From contig JAOAHK010000033.1 of the NCBI GenBank assembly GCA_026415275.1, forward strand, positions 1-8,677: 8,677 nt of DNA, read 5' to 3'. The first letter of the stretch is position 1. Every line of letters begins with the position of its first letter. Shown here one piece after another: positions 1 through 7,476 of this stretch. The stretch comes from Anaerolineales bacterium (lineage in GTDB: Bacteria; Chloroflexota; Anaerolineae; Anaerolineales; UBA4823). The position numbers and the translations under genes are program-made. Under the pieces are notes generated by a model. It was given only the letters and a program-made list of their open reading frames with translations. It was not told the DNA's origin and ran no database searches.

Positions 1-2040
1 AAGAGACAGGTAAAGAACCTAGCTGTCTCTTATAAAACGCGAAAACGGATTGTGGATGCTGTGCGGGATGTCAGCTTTGAGATCTGGCGCGGCGAGAATC
101 TGGGCTTAGTGGGTGAATCGGGCTGTGGCAAAAGCACGGTTGCTTATTCTATCGTCAATTTCTTGGGCATTAATGGGTTTATCCGTCGGGGAGAAATCTT
201 ATTTCGTGGTCAATCCCTGCGTAACCGATCGGAGGCTGAGCTACAGCGCTTACGCGGTTCAGAGATTTCCATGGTGTATCAAGAGCCAATGTCGGCTCTC
301 AACCCGACCATGCGCATTCAAGACCAAATGGCAGAGACCCTGATGACCCATCGTGGCCTAAGCAAAAAGGATGCCTACGATCAGGTGCTTGAGGCGTTGA
401 AGCGCGTCTACATGCCGGATGCCGAGGGGACTATGCATCGCTATCCACACCAGGTGTCGGGCGGACAGCAGCAACGCGTGTTGATCGCCATGGCGTTGCT
501 TAACAACCCTTCCTTGTTGATCATGGATGAGCCGACCACAGCCCTAGATGTGACGGTTGAAGCGGCTGTTTTGGACCTAATTGCTGAGCTACAAGCTCAA
601 TATCAGACAGCAACCTTATATATATCACATAATATGGGTGTGGTGGCGCGTGTCTCGCATAAGGTTGCTGTGATGTACGCCGGTGAAATTGTCGAACTTG
701 CCGATGCGAGTGAAATCTTTCATCACCCCTTACATCCCTACACGATGGGATTGATGCGCTGTTTGCCCGATGTGGATGCCCCCAAAGGCACGCGGCGGTT
801 GATTCCTATTCCCGGTCGCGTGCCCTCGCCACACCAATTGCCGCAAGGCTGCATCTTTTCGCCGCGCTGTGAATTTGCCCAAGATCAATGTTTTCAGGAA
901 CATCCCTTGCAAGAAGAAGTTCAGCCTAAGCACTTTGTGCGTTGTTGGCGGGCTGAGGAGTTCATTAACCAAACGGTCATGCAGGGGTGCATTGAAGAAA
1001 TGCCCCCTTGCCCAGAACGTTGGGATGAAAACCCACCGCGCTTGCTCAGCTTGAACAGAGTCAAAGTCTATTATCCAGTGCCTTTCCAAACCGTGGGTGG
1101 TTATTTTGGCTTAGAAAAGAGGCGCTACGTGCGCGCCGCAGATGGGATTGATTTTCAAATTCAACGCGGGCGAACGCTGGGTATCGTTGGCGAGTCGGGT
1201 TGTGGGAAGAGCACCGTAGCGCGAGCGATCGTCGGACTCGAGCCTTTGCGCGAGGGGAAAATTGAATTTCTCGGTTTAGATATTTCCGTCCCAGTGCACA
1301 AGCGGTCTCTAGAAATCATCCGGCAGATGCAAATGGTCTTCCAGGACCCCAATAGCGTGCTCAATCCCTCCTATTGTGTCGGGGATCAAATTGCCTTCAC
1401 CCTGCGCCGTTTTCGCACCGTCTCAAAAGAAAAAATCCAAGATGAGGTGTGTCGGTTATTGCGTGCCGTAAAGCTAGACGAAAGCTATTATTATCGCATG
1501 CCACGCCAACTGAGCGGCGGAGAAAAACAGCGCATTGGCATTGCCCGCGCCATCGCATCCCAACCTGAATTGTTGATCTGTGATGAGCCAGTCTCTGCAT
1601 TGGATGTTTCTGTCCAAGCTGCGGTATTGAACCTGTTGCTGGAAATCCAAAACACCCACAATACCACAATGATATTGATCTCCCATGACCTCAGCGCTGT
1701 GCGATTTTTCTCGGACGAGGTGGCGGTGATGTATTTGGGGAAGATTGTTGAAATTGGACCTTGTGAAGCCATTTATACCCCACCACATCATCCCTACACG
1801 GCGGCGTTATTGGCGGCTGTGCCTCGTCCGAACCCGGACTTGAAGGTTTCACATGTCCGCCTGAGTGGTCGCGTGCCGAGCGCAATCAATCCTCCTTCGG
1901 GTTGCCGTTTTCATACCCGCTGTCCGTTCAAAATCGGAGAGGTCTGTGAAATCGAAGACCCCCCAGAGCGCAACTTCGGGGGCGGGCATTTCATCGTCTG
2001 TCATCTGTCTGCTGAGGAACTTTACCAGATTACTCCTTAG
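1..2040 (+). CDS. Fused two-domain ATPase of a peptide/nickel-type ABC importer (5' end outside the window)
   Basis: This gene powers an Opp/Dpp-type importer at the inner face of the membrane; both nucleotide-binding domains sit on one chain, as in GsiA or YejF. The frame is open to base 1, and the first visible residues ([11 protein letters not shown]) match the usual N-terminal strand, so the true start is probably only a few codons upstream; an internal GTG at 52 would delete that strand. Counting codons from base 1, domain 1 has Walker [10 protein letters not shown] (38-46), Q-loop VYQEP (92-96), signature VSGGQ (152-156), Walker B LLIMDEP (172-178) and switch ISHN (208-211). Domain 2 has Walker A (397-405), FQDP (447-450), LSGGE (505-509), LLICDEP (525-531) and ISHD (560-563). 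Each half ends in an oligo_HPY domain with four cysteines (284/290/297/315 and 635/641/649/667). Permeases and binding protein must be encoded elsewhere, presumably upstream. Substrate is unknown. Confidence 0.95.
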   Translation, partial: KRQVKNLAVSYKTRKRIVDAVRDVSFEIWRGENLGLVGESGCGKSTVAYSIVNFLGINGFIRRGEILFRGQSLRNRSEAELQRLRGSEISMVYQEPMSALNPTMRIQDQMAETLMTHRGLSKKDAYDQVLEALKRVYMPDAEGTMHRYPHQVSGGQQQRVLIAMALLNNPSLLIMDEPTTALDVTVEAAVLDLIAELQAQYQTATLYISHNMGVVARVSHKVAVMYAGEIVELADASEIFHHPLHPYTMGLMRCLPDVDAPKGTRRLIPIPGRVPSPHQLPQGCIFSPRCEFAQDQCFQEHPLQEEVQPKHFVRCWRAEEFINQTVMQGCIEEMPPCPERWDENPPRLLSLNRVKVYYPVPFQTVGGYFGLEKRRYVRAADGIDFQIQRGRTLGIVGESGCGKSTVARAIVGLEPLREGKIEFLGLDISVPVHKRSLEIIRQMQMVFQDPNSVLNPSYCVGDQIAFTLRRFRTVSKEKIQDEVCRLLRAVKLDESYYYRMPRQLSGGEKQRIGIARAIASQPELLICDEPVSALDVSVQAAVLNLLLEIQNTHNTTMILISHDLSAVRFFSDEVAVMYLGKIVEIGPCEAIYTPPHHPYTAALLAAVPRPNPDLKVSHVRLSGRVPSAINPPSGCRFHTRCPFKIGEVCEIEDPPERNFGGGHFIVCHLSAEELYQITP
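981..1011 (+). other. Strong potential RNA hairpin in the interdomain linker of the fused ABC ATPase
   Basis: GCATT (989-993) pairs with AATGC (999-1003) around a 5-base loop. After a one-base bulge at 988, GGGG (984-987) pairs with CCCC (1004-1007). After a bulge at 1008, GCA (981-983) pairs with TGC (1009-1011). That gives twelve pairs in total. It lies within codons for the linker between the first oligo_HPY region and the second ATPase domain. A role in pausing translation between domains is only a guess; it may be a chance result of codon choice. Confidence 0.4.
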
Positions 2041-2061
2041 CCATCGCTCAAACTTTATCTC

Positions 2062-2069
2062 AGAAAGGA
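2062..2069 (+). promoter_or_regulatory. Ribosome binding site that fixes the start of the Cys/Met PLP enzyme
   Basis: AGAAAGGA lies 8 bases before the ATG at 2078. It supports this start over an upstream in-frame extension that would run back to 1865 inside the ATPase gene. The gap between the two genes is 37 bases. Confidence 0.75.
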
Positions 2070-2077
2070 TCTCTCTT

Positions 2078-3322
2078 ATGCACACCGAAAAGCCCTTCTT
2101 TCTCCGCGATTCTTGGAAATATGATCCCCATCACCGAACTACCTCAGTTCCCGATCAGGAACTAGGGTTCGATACTCGCGCCCTACACAGCGGTTTTCGC
2201 CCTCTCGAAGATGTTGAGGAATTTCGCTCATTTGCAGTGCCGATTGTGCAATCGATGACCTACCCTTATGAGTGTTTTGAGAAGTTCCCTAACTACATTT
2301 ATGGGCGCAGCAAGACGCCCACCGTGAGCGTCTTAGAGAAACGTCTCGCCGCTTTGGAGGGAGGAGAAGCGTGCGTGACTGCTTGTTCGGGTTCGCAAGC
2401 CCTTTTCCAATTAGTCTTTACCATCGCTCGACCGGGTGATAATGTTGTAACCACACTGAACACCTTTGGTGAGGGGTATAAACAAGCAGCGGCGATCTTC
2501 CCGCAGCGGTGTAACATAGAGTTCCGCTTTGTGCGCGATTTTACCAACCTTGAGGCGTGGGACGAAGCTATTGACGGGCGTACAAAGCTGGTCTGGGTGG
2601 AGACGCCAAGCAACCCCTGTCTTCAAGTGACTGACATTCGGGGCGTGGCTGAAGTAGCGCATCAGCGCGGCGTACCCTTAATGGTGGATAACACCACGGC
2701 AACACCCGCACTACAGAAACCAATGGAGCTGGGTGCGGATATTGTTTTGCTCTCGTTAACCAAGTTTTTATGTGGCAACGCCACCGTGCTGGGTGGCGCA
2801 GTTATCGGTCCGGAAGCCTTAGTTGAGGATATCCGCTGGAACACTACCGAGTTTGTTGGGGCGATTTTGCAACCCTTTGAGGCGTGGTTGATGCTGCAAT
2901 ATTTGGAAACCCTTTCGCTGCGCATGGAACGTCACAGCCAAAATGCCCAATGCGTTGCCGAATTTTTGGTTCAACACCCTAAAGTGAAGCACGTCAATTA
3001 CCCCGGTTTGCCCAACCACCCGCAGGCGGAGTTAGCGCGGCGCCAGATGAAAGCCAACGGCGGCTTGCTCTCGTTTGTCGTTCCCAATGGGATGCAAGGG
3101 GCAGCCAAGGTGATGAACAGCTTTCGATTGATCACCCATGCTGTCACGTTTGGCACCAGCCGCACAATTTGTATGCACCCGCGCACAATAACCCACGAAC
3201 ACATGACCCAAGAAGAACGCGATGCAGCCGGGATCGATGACGGTCTGATCCGCTTGTCGGTGGGTTTAGAGAATGTGGAGGATATTATCGCTGATCTTGA
3301 CCAAGCCTTGGAAAAATTGTAG
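2078..3322 (+). CDS. Cys/Met metabolism PLP-dependent enzyme (gamma-lyase / O-acetylhomoserine sulfhydrylase type), diverged active site
   Basis: The 414-residue product has the usual length of fold-type I trans-sulfuration enzymes (cystathionine gamma-synthase/lyase, methionine gamma-lyase, O-acetylhomoserine sulfhydrylase). These are cytoplasmic and act on the beta or gamma carbon of amino acids. Visible landmarks: YGR phosphate contact (75-77), SGSQALF (104-110), ETPSNP (175-180), VDNT with the pyridine-N aspartate D204, SLTK with the PLP lysine K229, and IRLSVGLENVEDII (391-404), where R392 should bind the substrate carboxylate. Oddities: the family YxRxxNPT motif reads YGRSKTPT; the active-site tyrosine that stacks on PLP (as in LYGGT/LYGCT) aligns to F130 in NTFGEGY; and the usual GHxD after the lysine is GNAT (233-236). 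Reaction and substrate are therefore uncertain. It follows the ABC ATPase gene and precedes another PLP enzyme, suggesting amino-acid catabolism more than methionine synthesis. The family call is firm; the exact activity is not. Confidence 0.9.
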   Translation: MHTEKPFFLRDSWKYDPHHRTTSVPDQELGFDTRALHSGFRPLEDVEEFRSFAVPIVQSMTYPYECFEKFPNYIYGRSKTPTVSVLEKRLAALEGGEACVTACSGSQALFQLVFTIARPGDNVVTTLNTFGEGYKQAAAIFPQRCNIEFRFVRDFTNLEAWDEAIDGRTKLVWVETPSNPCLQVTDIRGVAEVAHQRGVPLMVDNTTATPALQKPMELGADIVLLSLTKFLCGNATVLGGAVIGPEALVEDIRWNTTEFVGAILQPFEAWLMLQYLETLSLRMERHSQNAQCVAEFLVQHPKVKHVNYPGLPNHPQAELARRQMKANGGLLSFVVPNGMQGAAKVMNSFRLITHAVTFGTSRTICMHPRTITHEHMTQEERDAAGIDDGLIRLSVGLENVEDIIADLDQALEKL

Positions 3323-3332
3323 GGCTTAAGGT

Positions 3333-3367
3333 GCCGCTCACTCTTAGCAGTGAGCGCAAGAAGCGGC
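3333..3367 (+). promoter_or_regulatory. Intergenic hairpin with two alternative pairings
   Basis: CGCTCACT (3335-3342) and AGTGAGCG (3349-3356) form a perfect 8-bp stem with a 6-base loop. The same left arm can instead use GCCGCT (3333-3338) to pair with AGCGGC (3362-3367), which ends directly beside the AGGGAG ribosome binding site at 3368. No T-run follows, so it is not a classical terminator. It could be an RNA-processing or stability element, or could tune translation of the next gene. The two mutually exclusive pairings are seen; any switching role is inference. Confidence 0.5.
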
Positions 3368-3373
3368 AGGGAG
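3368..3373 (+). promoter_or_regulatory. Ribosome binding site deciding the start of the threonine dehydratase-like gene
   Basis: AGGGAG lies 3 bases before the ATG at 3377 (6 bases if AGG is taken as the core). The alternative in-frame GTG at 3350 falls inside the intergenic hairpin and has no well-spaced purine-rich site. Confidence 0.65.
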
Positions 3374-3376
3374 AAC

Positions 3377-4354
3377 ATGGAAAGTTCTTTTTGGTTGAGC
3401 CTAGACGACATTCAATGCGCTCGTCGAAAGCTCAGGGAACGACTGCAGGAGACACCGCTTTTGCGCCTCTCTTTGATGGATGAAGAGCAAGTCGCAGGCG
3501 GTGAAATCCTGGCGCAGGTTGAGTCTCTGCAGGTAACAGGATCGTTTAAGGCGCGGGCGGCCCTCTATGCCTTGGATGAGTTAGAGGGCAAACTAGACGA
3601 AAACGGCGTTTGGACGGCAAGCGCAGGCAATATGGGCAAGGCCTTGGCTTGGGCAGCCAGACAAAAAAAGGTCTGTTGTGCGGTGATTGTCCCACACGAT
3701 GCCCCAATGGTGAAGCGGAACGCCATCGCTCAATATGGGGCGCGCTTGATCGAAGTGCCTTTTGCCGAATATCAGCAAATTCAGGTGTGCGGCGAGCATC
3801 CTGCAATGCGGGGCAAACTGGTGCATCCGTTTGCGGATCAGGCGGTGATCACCGCTCATGCCGTGTTGGGATGGGAAATCCTTGAAAAACACCCTAACCT
3901 AGAAGCTATCTTCCTGCCCTATGGGGGCGGCGGATTGTGCGTTGGGGTAGCGCAGGCTGCCCGCCTTTTCGCCCCACAGGTTAAGATCATCCCTTGCGAG
4001 GTCGAAACAGCCACCCCGCTCACCGTTTCTTTGAAGGCAGGAAAGCCGATCGAAACCTCCTATACGCCCAGTTTTATTTCTGGGATGGGAGCCCCCTTTG
4101 TTTTTCCCCAAATGTGGGAAATCGTCCGTGAATTGGTTTCTGAAACGGTAGTGGTGAGTTTAGCTGAAGTGCGCCACGCTATTCGCTGGTTATACCATGC
4201 TTGTCATCTTGTTGTGGAAGGGGCTGGGGCGGTCAGTTTAGCTGCAGCCTGGAAGAATCGCCAGCACTTTGGCAAGGCGGTTTGTATCATCACGGGTGGA
4301 AACATTGACCCCCAACTATTTTGTGAGGTACTGAAGGATGATTTACACCCATAG
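3377..4354 (+). CDS. Threonine dehydratase / serine racemase-like PLP enzyme, catalytic domain only
   Basis: This 325-residue fold-type II PLP protein resembles threonine/serine dehydratases, which convert hydroxy-amino acids to 2-oxo acids and ammonia in the cytoplasm. The PLP lysine is K58 in VTGSFK (53-58). The phosphate loop is GGGGL (183-187), followed by EVETATP (208-214), EGAGAVSLAA (281-290) and a pyridine-contact motif TGGN (306-309). There is no C-terminal ACT domain, so it resembles the catabolic rather than the isoleucine-feedback form. Several conserved positions differ: SAGNH is SAGNM (M86), the GQGT that normally follows HPFxD is AHAV (160-163), and the usual SGGN is TGGN. These changes suggest another substrate, such as a modified amino acid; EutB-like dehydratases or diaminopropionate-type lyases are alternatives. 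The ATG at 3377 is chosen for its ribosome binding site. Its 3' end overlaps the next gene by 17 bases, implying coupled translation. Confidence 0.85.
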   Translation: MESSFWLSLDDIQCARRKLRERLQETPLLRLSLMDEEQVAGGEILAQVESLQVTGSFKARAALYALDELEGKLDENGVWTASAGNMGKALAWAARQKKVCCAVIVPHDAPMVKRNAIAQYGARLIEVPFAEYQQIQVCGEHPAMRGKLVHPFADQAVITAHAVLGWEILEKHPNLEAIFLPYGGGGLCVGVAQAARLFAPQVKIIPCEVETATPLTVSLKAGKPIETSYTPSFISGMGAPFVFPQMWEIVRELVSETVVVSLAEVRHAIRWLYHACHLVVEGAGAVSLAAAWKNRQHFGKAVCIITGGNIDPQLFCEVLKDDLHP

Positions 4355-5126
4355 AGACGTAGGCATTCGGAAAATCCGCGCCCGGCCAGGCAAGTGTTGT
4401 TATGGAATGGGTTTAGGGGTCATCCTTTTGGATGATGTGTATCCCGGCTTCCCCGGCGATGTGCGTAACGCCAGCGCTTATCCCTATCCTATCCAGTATG
4501 AGATCGCCGAAGGGGTGGATATCTACCGTTTGGTGCGAGAAGAGGATAAAAGCCCCTGTTTGCCTCCTCTGATCCGTGCGGCTCAGCGGTTAGAAGCACT
4601 GGGCTGCCGTGCGGTTCTTGCCGAATGCGGTTATTTTGCTTATTTTCAACGCGAGGTCGCCGAAGCGGTGCATGTGCCGGTGTTTCTCTCTAGCCTGCTG
4701 CAGGTGCCTTTCGCCCAGCAGGTCATTTCCTCTCAACAAGTGGTGGGAATTTTGGTAGCAAATTCCCGCTATCTCACCGAGCGGCATTTATCCGCCGTTG
4801 GAGTTAAGGTAGGCTCAAATTACGTCATCGGCGGGGCGATGGACGATGGCCGCTGTGAGGAGTTTGACCGATTGTGGACGGCCGGCGTCCGCCCGCAATT
4901 GCCCGAAGCCGATTATGAGAAAGCCGAGCGGGAATTTTTACAAGTGGCGGTTGAGTTCTATCAGAAGTATCCGAATATGGGAGCGATGGTGTTAGAATGC
5001 ACGGGCTTTCCCCCTTTTGCCCGCGCTTTACAGCGTGAGATCGAGATACCGATCTTTAGTTGGGGAACGCTATTGGATTATGCTTATTCGGTTGTCGTTC
5101 ACCGTGATTATTACGGTCATGTCTAA
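4338..5126 (+). CDS. Aspartate/glutamate/hydantoin racemase superfamily protein
   Basis: The 262-residue product belongs to the cofactor-independent racemase superfamily, which uses two cysteines to move a proton at an alpha carbon. Both are present: C97 in LAECGYF, where relatives usually have TSCGF, and C221 in VLECTGFPPF. The N-terminal PGFPGDVRNASAYPYPI (36-52) is typical of the subfamily usually annotated only as 'aspartate/glutamate racemase family protein'. No signal peptide or membrane segment is seen. The ATG at 4338 lies inside the last codons of the preceding gene (17-base overlap), with GAGG at 4325-4328 nine bases upstream, so translation is probably coupled. In context it may supply the correct stereoisomer to the neighbouring PLP enzymes or to an amine demethylation step. 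Decarboxylases and maleate isomerases share this fold, so the exact reaction is open. Confidence 0.85.
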   Translation: MIYTHRDVGIRKIRARPGKCCYGMGLGVILLDDVYPGFPGDVRNASAYPYPIQYEIAEGVDIYRLVREEDKSPCLPPLIRAAQRLEALGCRAVLAECGYFAYFQREVAEAVHVPVFLSSLLQVPFAQQVISSQQVVGILVANSRYLTERHLSAVGVKVGSNYVIGGAMDDGRCEEFDRLWTAGVRPQLPEADYEKAEREFLQVAVEFYQKYPNMGAMVLECTGFPPFARALQREIEIPIFSWGTLLDYAYSVVVHRDYYGHV

Positions 5127-5142
5127 CTTTAGATGAGGTGCT

Positions 5143-6582
5143 ATGATCCTGCATCAAAATACCACTCCCCATTGGCGAATATTGGATGAGCAAAGTTGCC
5201 AAGCGATCCTTGAAGGAGCCATGACGGTTTTGCAACGCACGGGCGTTTTGATGCTTAACCCGCAGGCACAACAGATACTGCGCTCTGCCGGTTGCTCGGC
5301 AGAAGGGGCACGCTTTTTCATCTCTTCCGCTTTGGTGGAAAAAGCGCTCGCCACCACGCCGCGCACCTTTAGCCTCTGGGGTAGGGATGAGTCAAAAGCC
5401 ATTCATATTCAACCCGGGCGCGTACATTTTGGGCCCGGACCCACTTGTACTTACTTTTATGATCCTTACACGGGGGAAAGACGGCGATCTCGCAAAGGGG
5501 ATGCCGCTTTGGTCGCCAGAACCTGTGAGGGCTTGGAGAATTTAGACTACGTAATGAGTTTGAGCATCTTTGATGACGTACCTCCTTCTCTTTCCCCTCT
5601 GTATGAGTTTGCCGAGATGATCGCTGCTACCCGCAAACCGGTGGTCGCTTGGGCAACAGAACCCGAGATCCTTGCCCAGATTTATCAGGTCGCGCTTGCC
5701 GTCGCGGGGGATGAAAAAGCGTTCAGCGAGAAGCCCAGCTTTGCCTTCTTTGCCACCTACGAGTCCCCCTTGCGCCTGGCTGATGGTCAATTGGGGTGCT
5801 TGCTCTGGGCGGCGGAGCACCATATCCCGGCAATTTGTTTGGGAGGACCGACGGTGGGGTTGGAATCGCCGCCCACTGGTGCCAGTGCATTGGTCTTGCA
5901 TTTGGCGGCTGCCTTAGCTGCTTTGACAGTTGTGCAATTGCATAAACCGGGCGCGCCGCTGATGATCGGGGCAGCCTTAGGCGCAATGGACTTGCGCACG
6001 GCGCGGCCAGCCTATGGATCGCCCGAACTGAGCTTGTACACGGCTGCCGCTGCGGAATTGGCGCACTATTTGAAATTGCCTTTCATGGGAACCGGGGGAG
6101 CGTCCGAGAGCAAAGCAGTCGATGCCCAAGCCAGTATGGAAATTACCCTTCAAGTGTTGATTTCCGCCTTGAGCGGCGCAGATTTGGTGCATGATGTCGG
6201 TTTCCTGGATTGCGCGGATATCGGATCCCTTGAGTTGTTGGTTCTTGCCGATGAAGCAATCGCAATGGCAAAGCGCATCTTGCGCGGGATTGAGGTCAAT
6301 CCCCAAACGATGATGTTAGAGGTCATTGAGAGCGTCGGACCAGGTGCGCATTTCCTTTCCCAACCGCGCTCGGTTGCGTTGTGCAAATCGGAAATCTGGG
6401 TGCCAAAACTTGCCGATCGCAACGCCTATGCCATCTGGGAACGAAATGGCAGCAAATCTTTTACCGAGCGATTGCATCAGCGTCTAAGAGAAATACTGGA
6501 AACGGTGCCGGAAATTAGCTTGCCATTGGAAACGCAACGCGAAATTGAGTGCATTCTGCATGCGGCGCGAAACAGGGTTTAG
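5143..6582 (+). CDS. MttB-superfamily (trimethylamine methyltransferase family) protein, non-pyrrolysine type
   Basis: The 479-residue product fits COG5598, relatives of the archaeal trimethylamine methyltransferase MttB. Characterised non-Pyl members move a methyl group from quaternary amines such as glycine betaine (MtgB), proline betaine (MtpB) or carnitine (MtcB) to a corrinoid protein. Supporting features are the FGPGPT...DPYTGERRR segment (96-115), LENLDYVMSL (131-140), the GGASESKAVDAQ motif (318-329) and GADLVHDVGFLD (345-356) in the barrel. The frame has no internal TAG, so no pyrrolysine is used. No cognate corrinoid protein, methylcorrinoid:folate methyltransferase or RamA-like activator is in the window. 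The ATG at 5143 follows GAGGTG (5135-5140), and the gap to the racemase-like gene is 16 bases, so it is very likely in the same transcript. Substrate is unknown; a methylated amino acid would fit the neighbours. Confidence 0.9.
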   Translation: MILHQNTTPHWRILDEQSCQAILEGAMTVLQRTGVLMLNPQAQQILRSAGCSAEGARFFISSALVEKALATTPRTFSLWGRDESKAIHIQPGRVHFGPGPTCTYFYDPYTGERRRSRKGDAALVARTCEGLENLDYVMSLSIFDDVPPSLSPLYEFAEMIAATRKPVVAWATEPEILAQIYQVALAVAGDEKAFSEKPSFAFFATYESPLRLADGQLGCLLWAAEHHIPAICLGGPTVGLESPPTGASALVLHLAAALAALTVVQLHKPGAPLMIGAALGAMDLRTARPAYGSPELSLYTAAAAELAHYLKLPFMGTGGASESKAVDAQASMEITLQVLISALSGADLVHDVGFLDCADIGSLELLVLADEAIAMAKRILRGIEVNPQTMMLEVIESVGPGAHFLSQPRSVALCKSEIWVPKLADRNAYAIWERNGSKSFTERLHQRLREILETVPEISLPLETQREIECILHAARNRV

Positions 6583-6702
6583 AGAGAGCAATTATCCCAT
6601 CCGCCAATGTCTCATAACTCGGTGCCTCGATAGAGCTAGGTAGAAGTTTTCCCGTTCTGTGTTTTAGCACCTTTAGGAGTTGTTAAGCTTGATGTTTTGG
6701 CA
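6583..6702. other. Convergent intergenic gap with only a weak hairpin
   Basis: This 120-base region separates the 3' ends of the two opposing gene blocks. The only pairing of note is TTGATG (6689-6694) with CATCAA (6701-6706), 6 bp with a 6-base loop, overlapping the pyrH stop codon; flanking GC pairs can extend it across a 2-base bulge. Neither strand shows a T-run after it, so it is at best a weak bidirectional terminator. No small gene or promoter could be supported here. Confidence 0.5.

Positions 6703-7476
<774 letters not shown>

Noticed and set aside
730..1089. 119-codon open frame on the minus strand
   Set aside because: It is antisense to the clearly coding ABC ATPase and resembles no protein I know; it is a shadow frame.
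1865..2077. Upstream in-frame extension of the Cys/Met PLP enzyme
   Set aside because: It would overlap the ABC ATPase gene by about 176 bases, and its residues do not resemble the family N-terminus. The ATG at 2078 has a good ribosome binding site.
3350..3376. GTG start for the dehydratase-like gene
   Set aside because: It lies in the right arm of the intergenic hairpin and lacks a well-spaced Shine-Dalgarno sequence; the ATG at 3377 has AGGGAG before it.
2042..3732. Ten-base repeat CATCGCTCAA near 2042 and again near 3723
   Set aside because: It is short and sits in unrelated contexts (one intergenic, one coding); consistent with chance.
5143..6582. Pyrrolysine-containing MttB
   Set aside because: The frame is uninterrupted over the full family length, with no internal TAG to decode as pyrrolysine.
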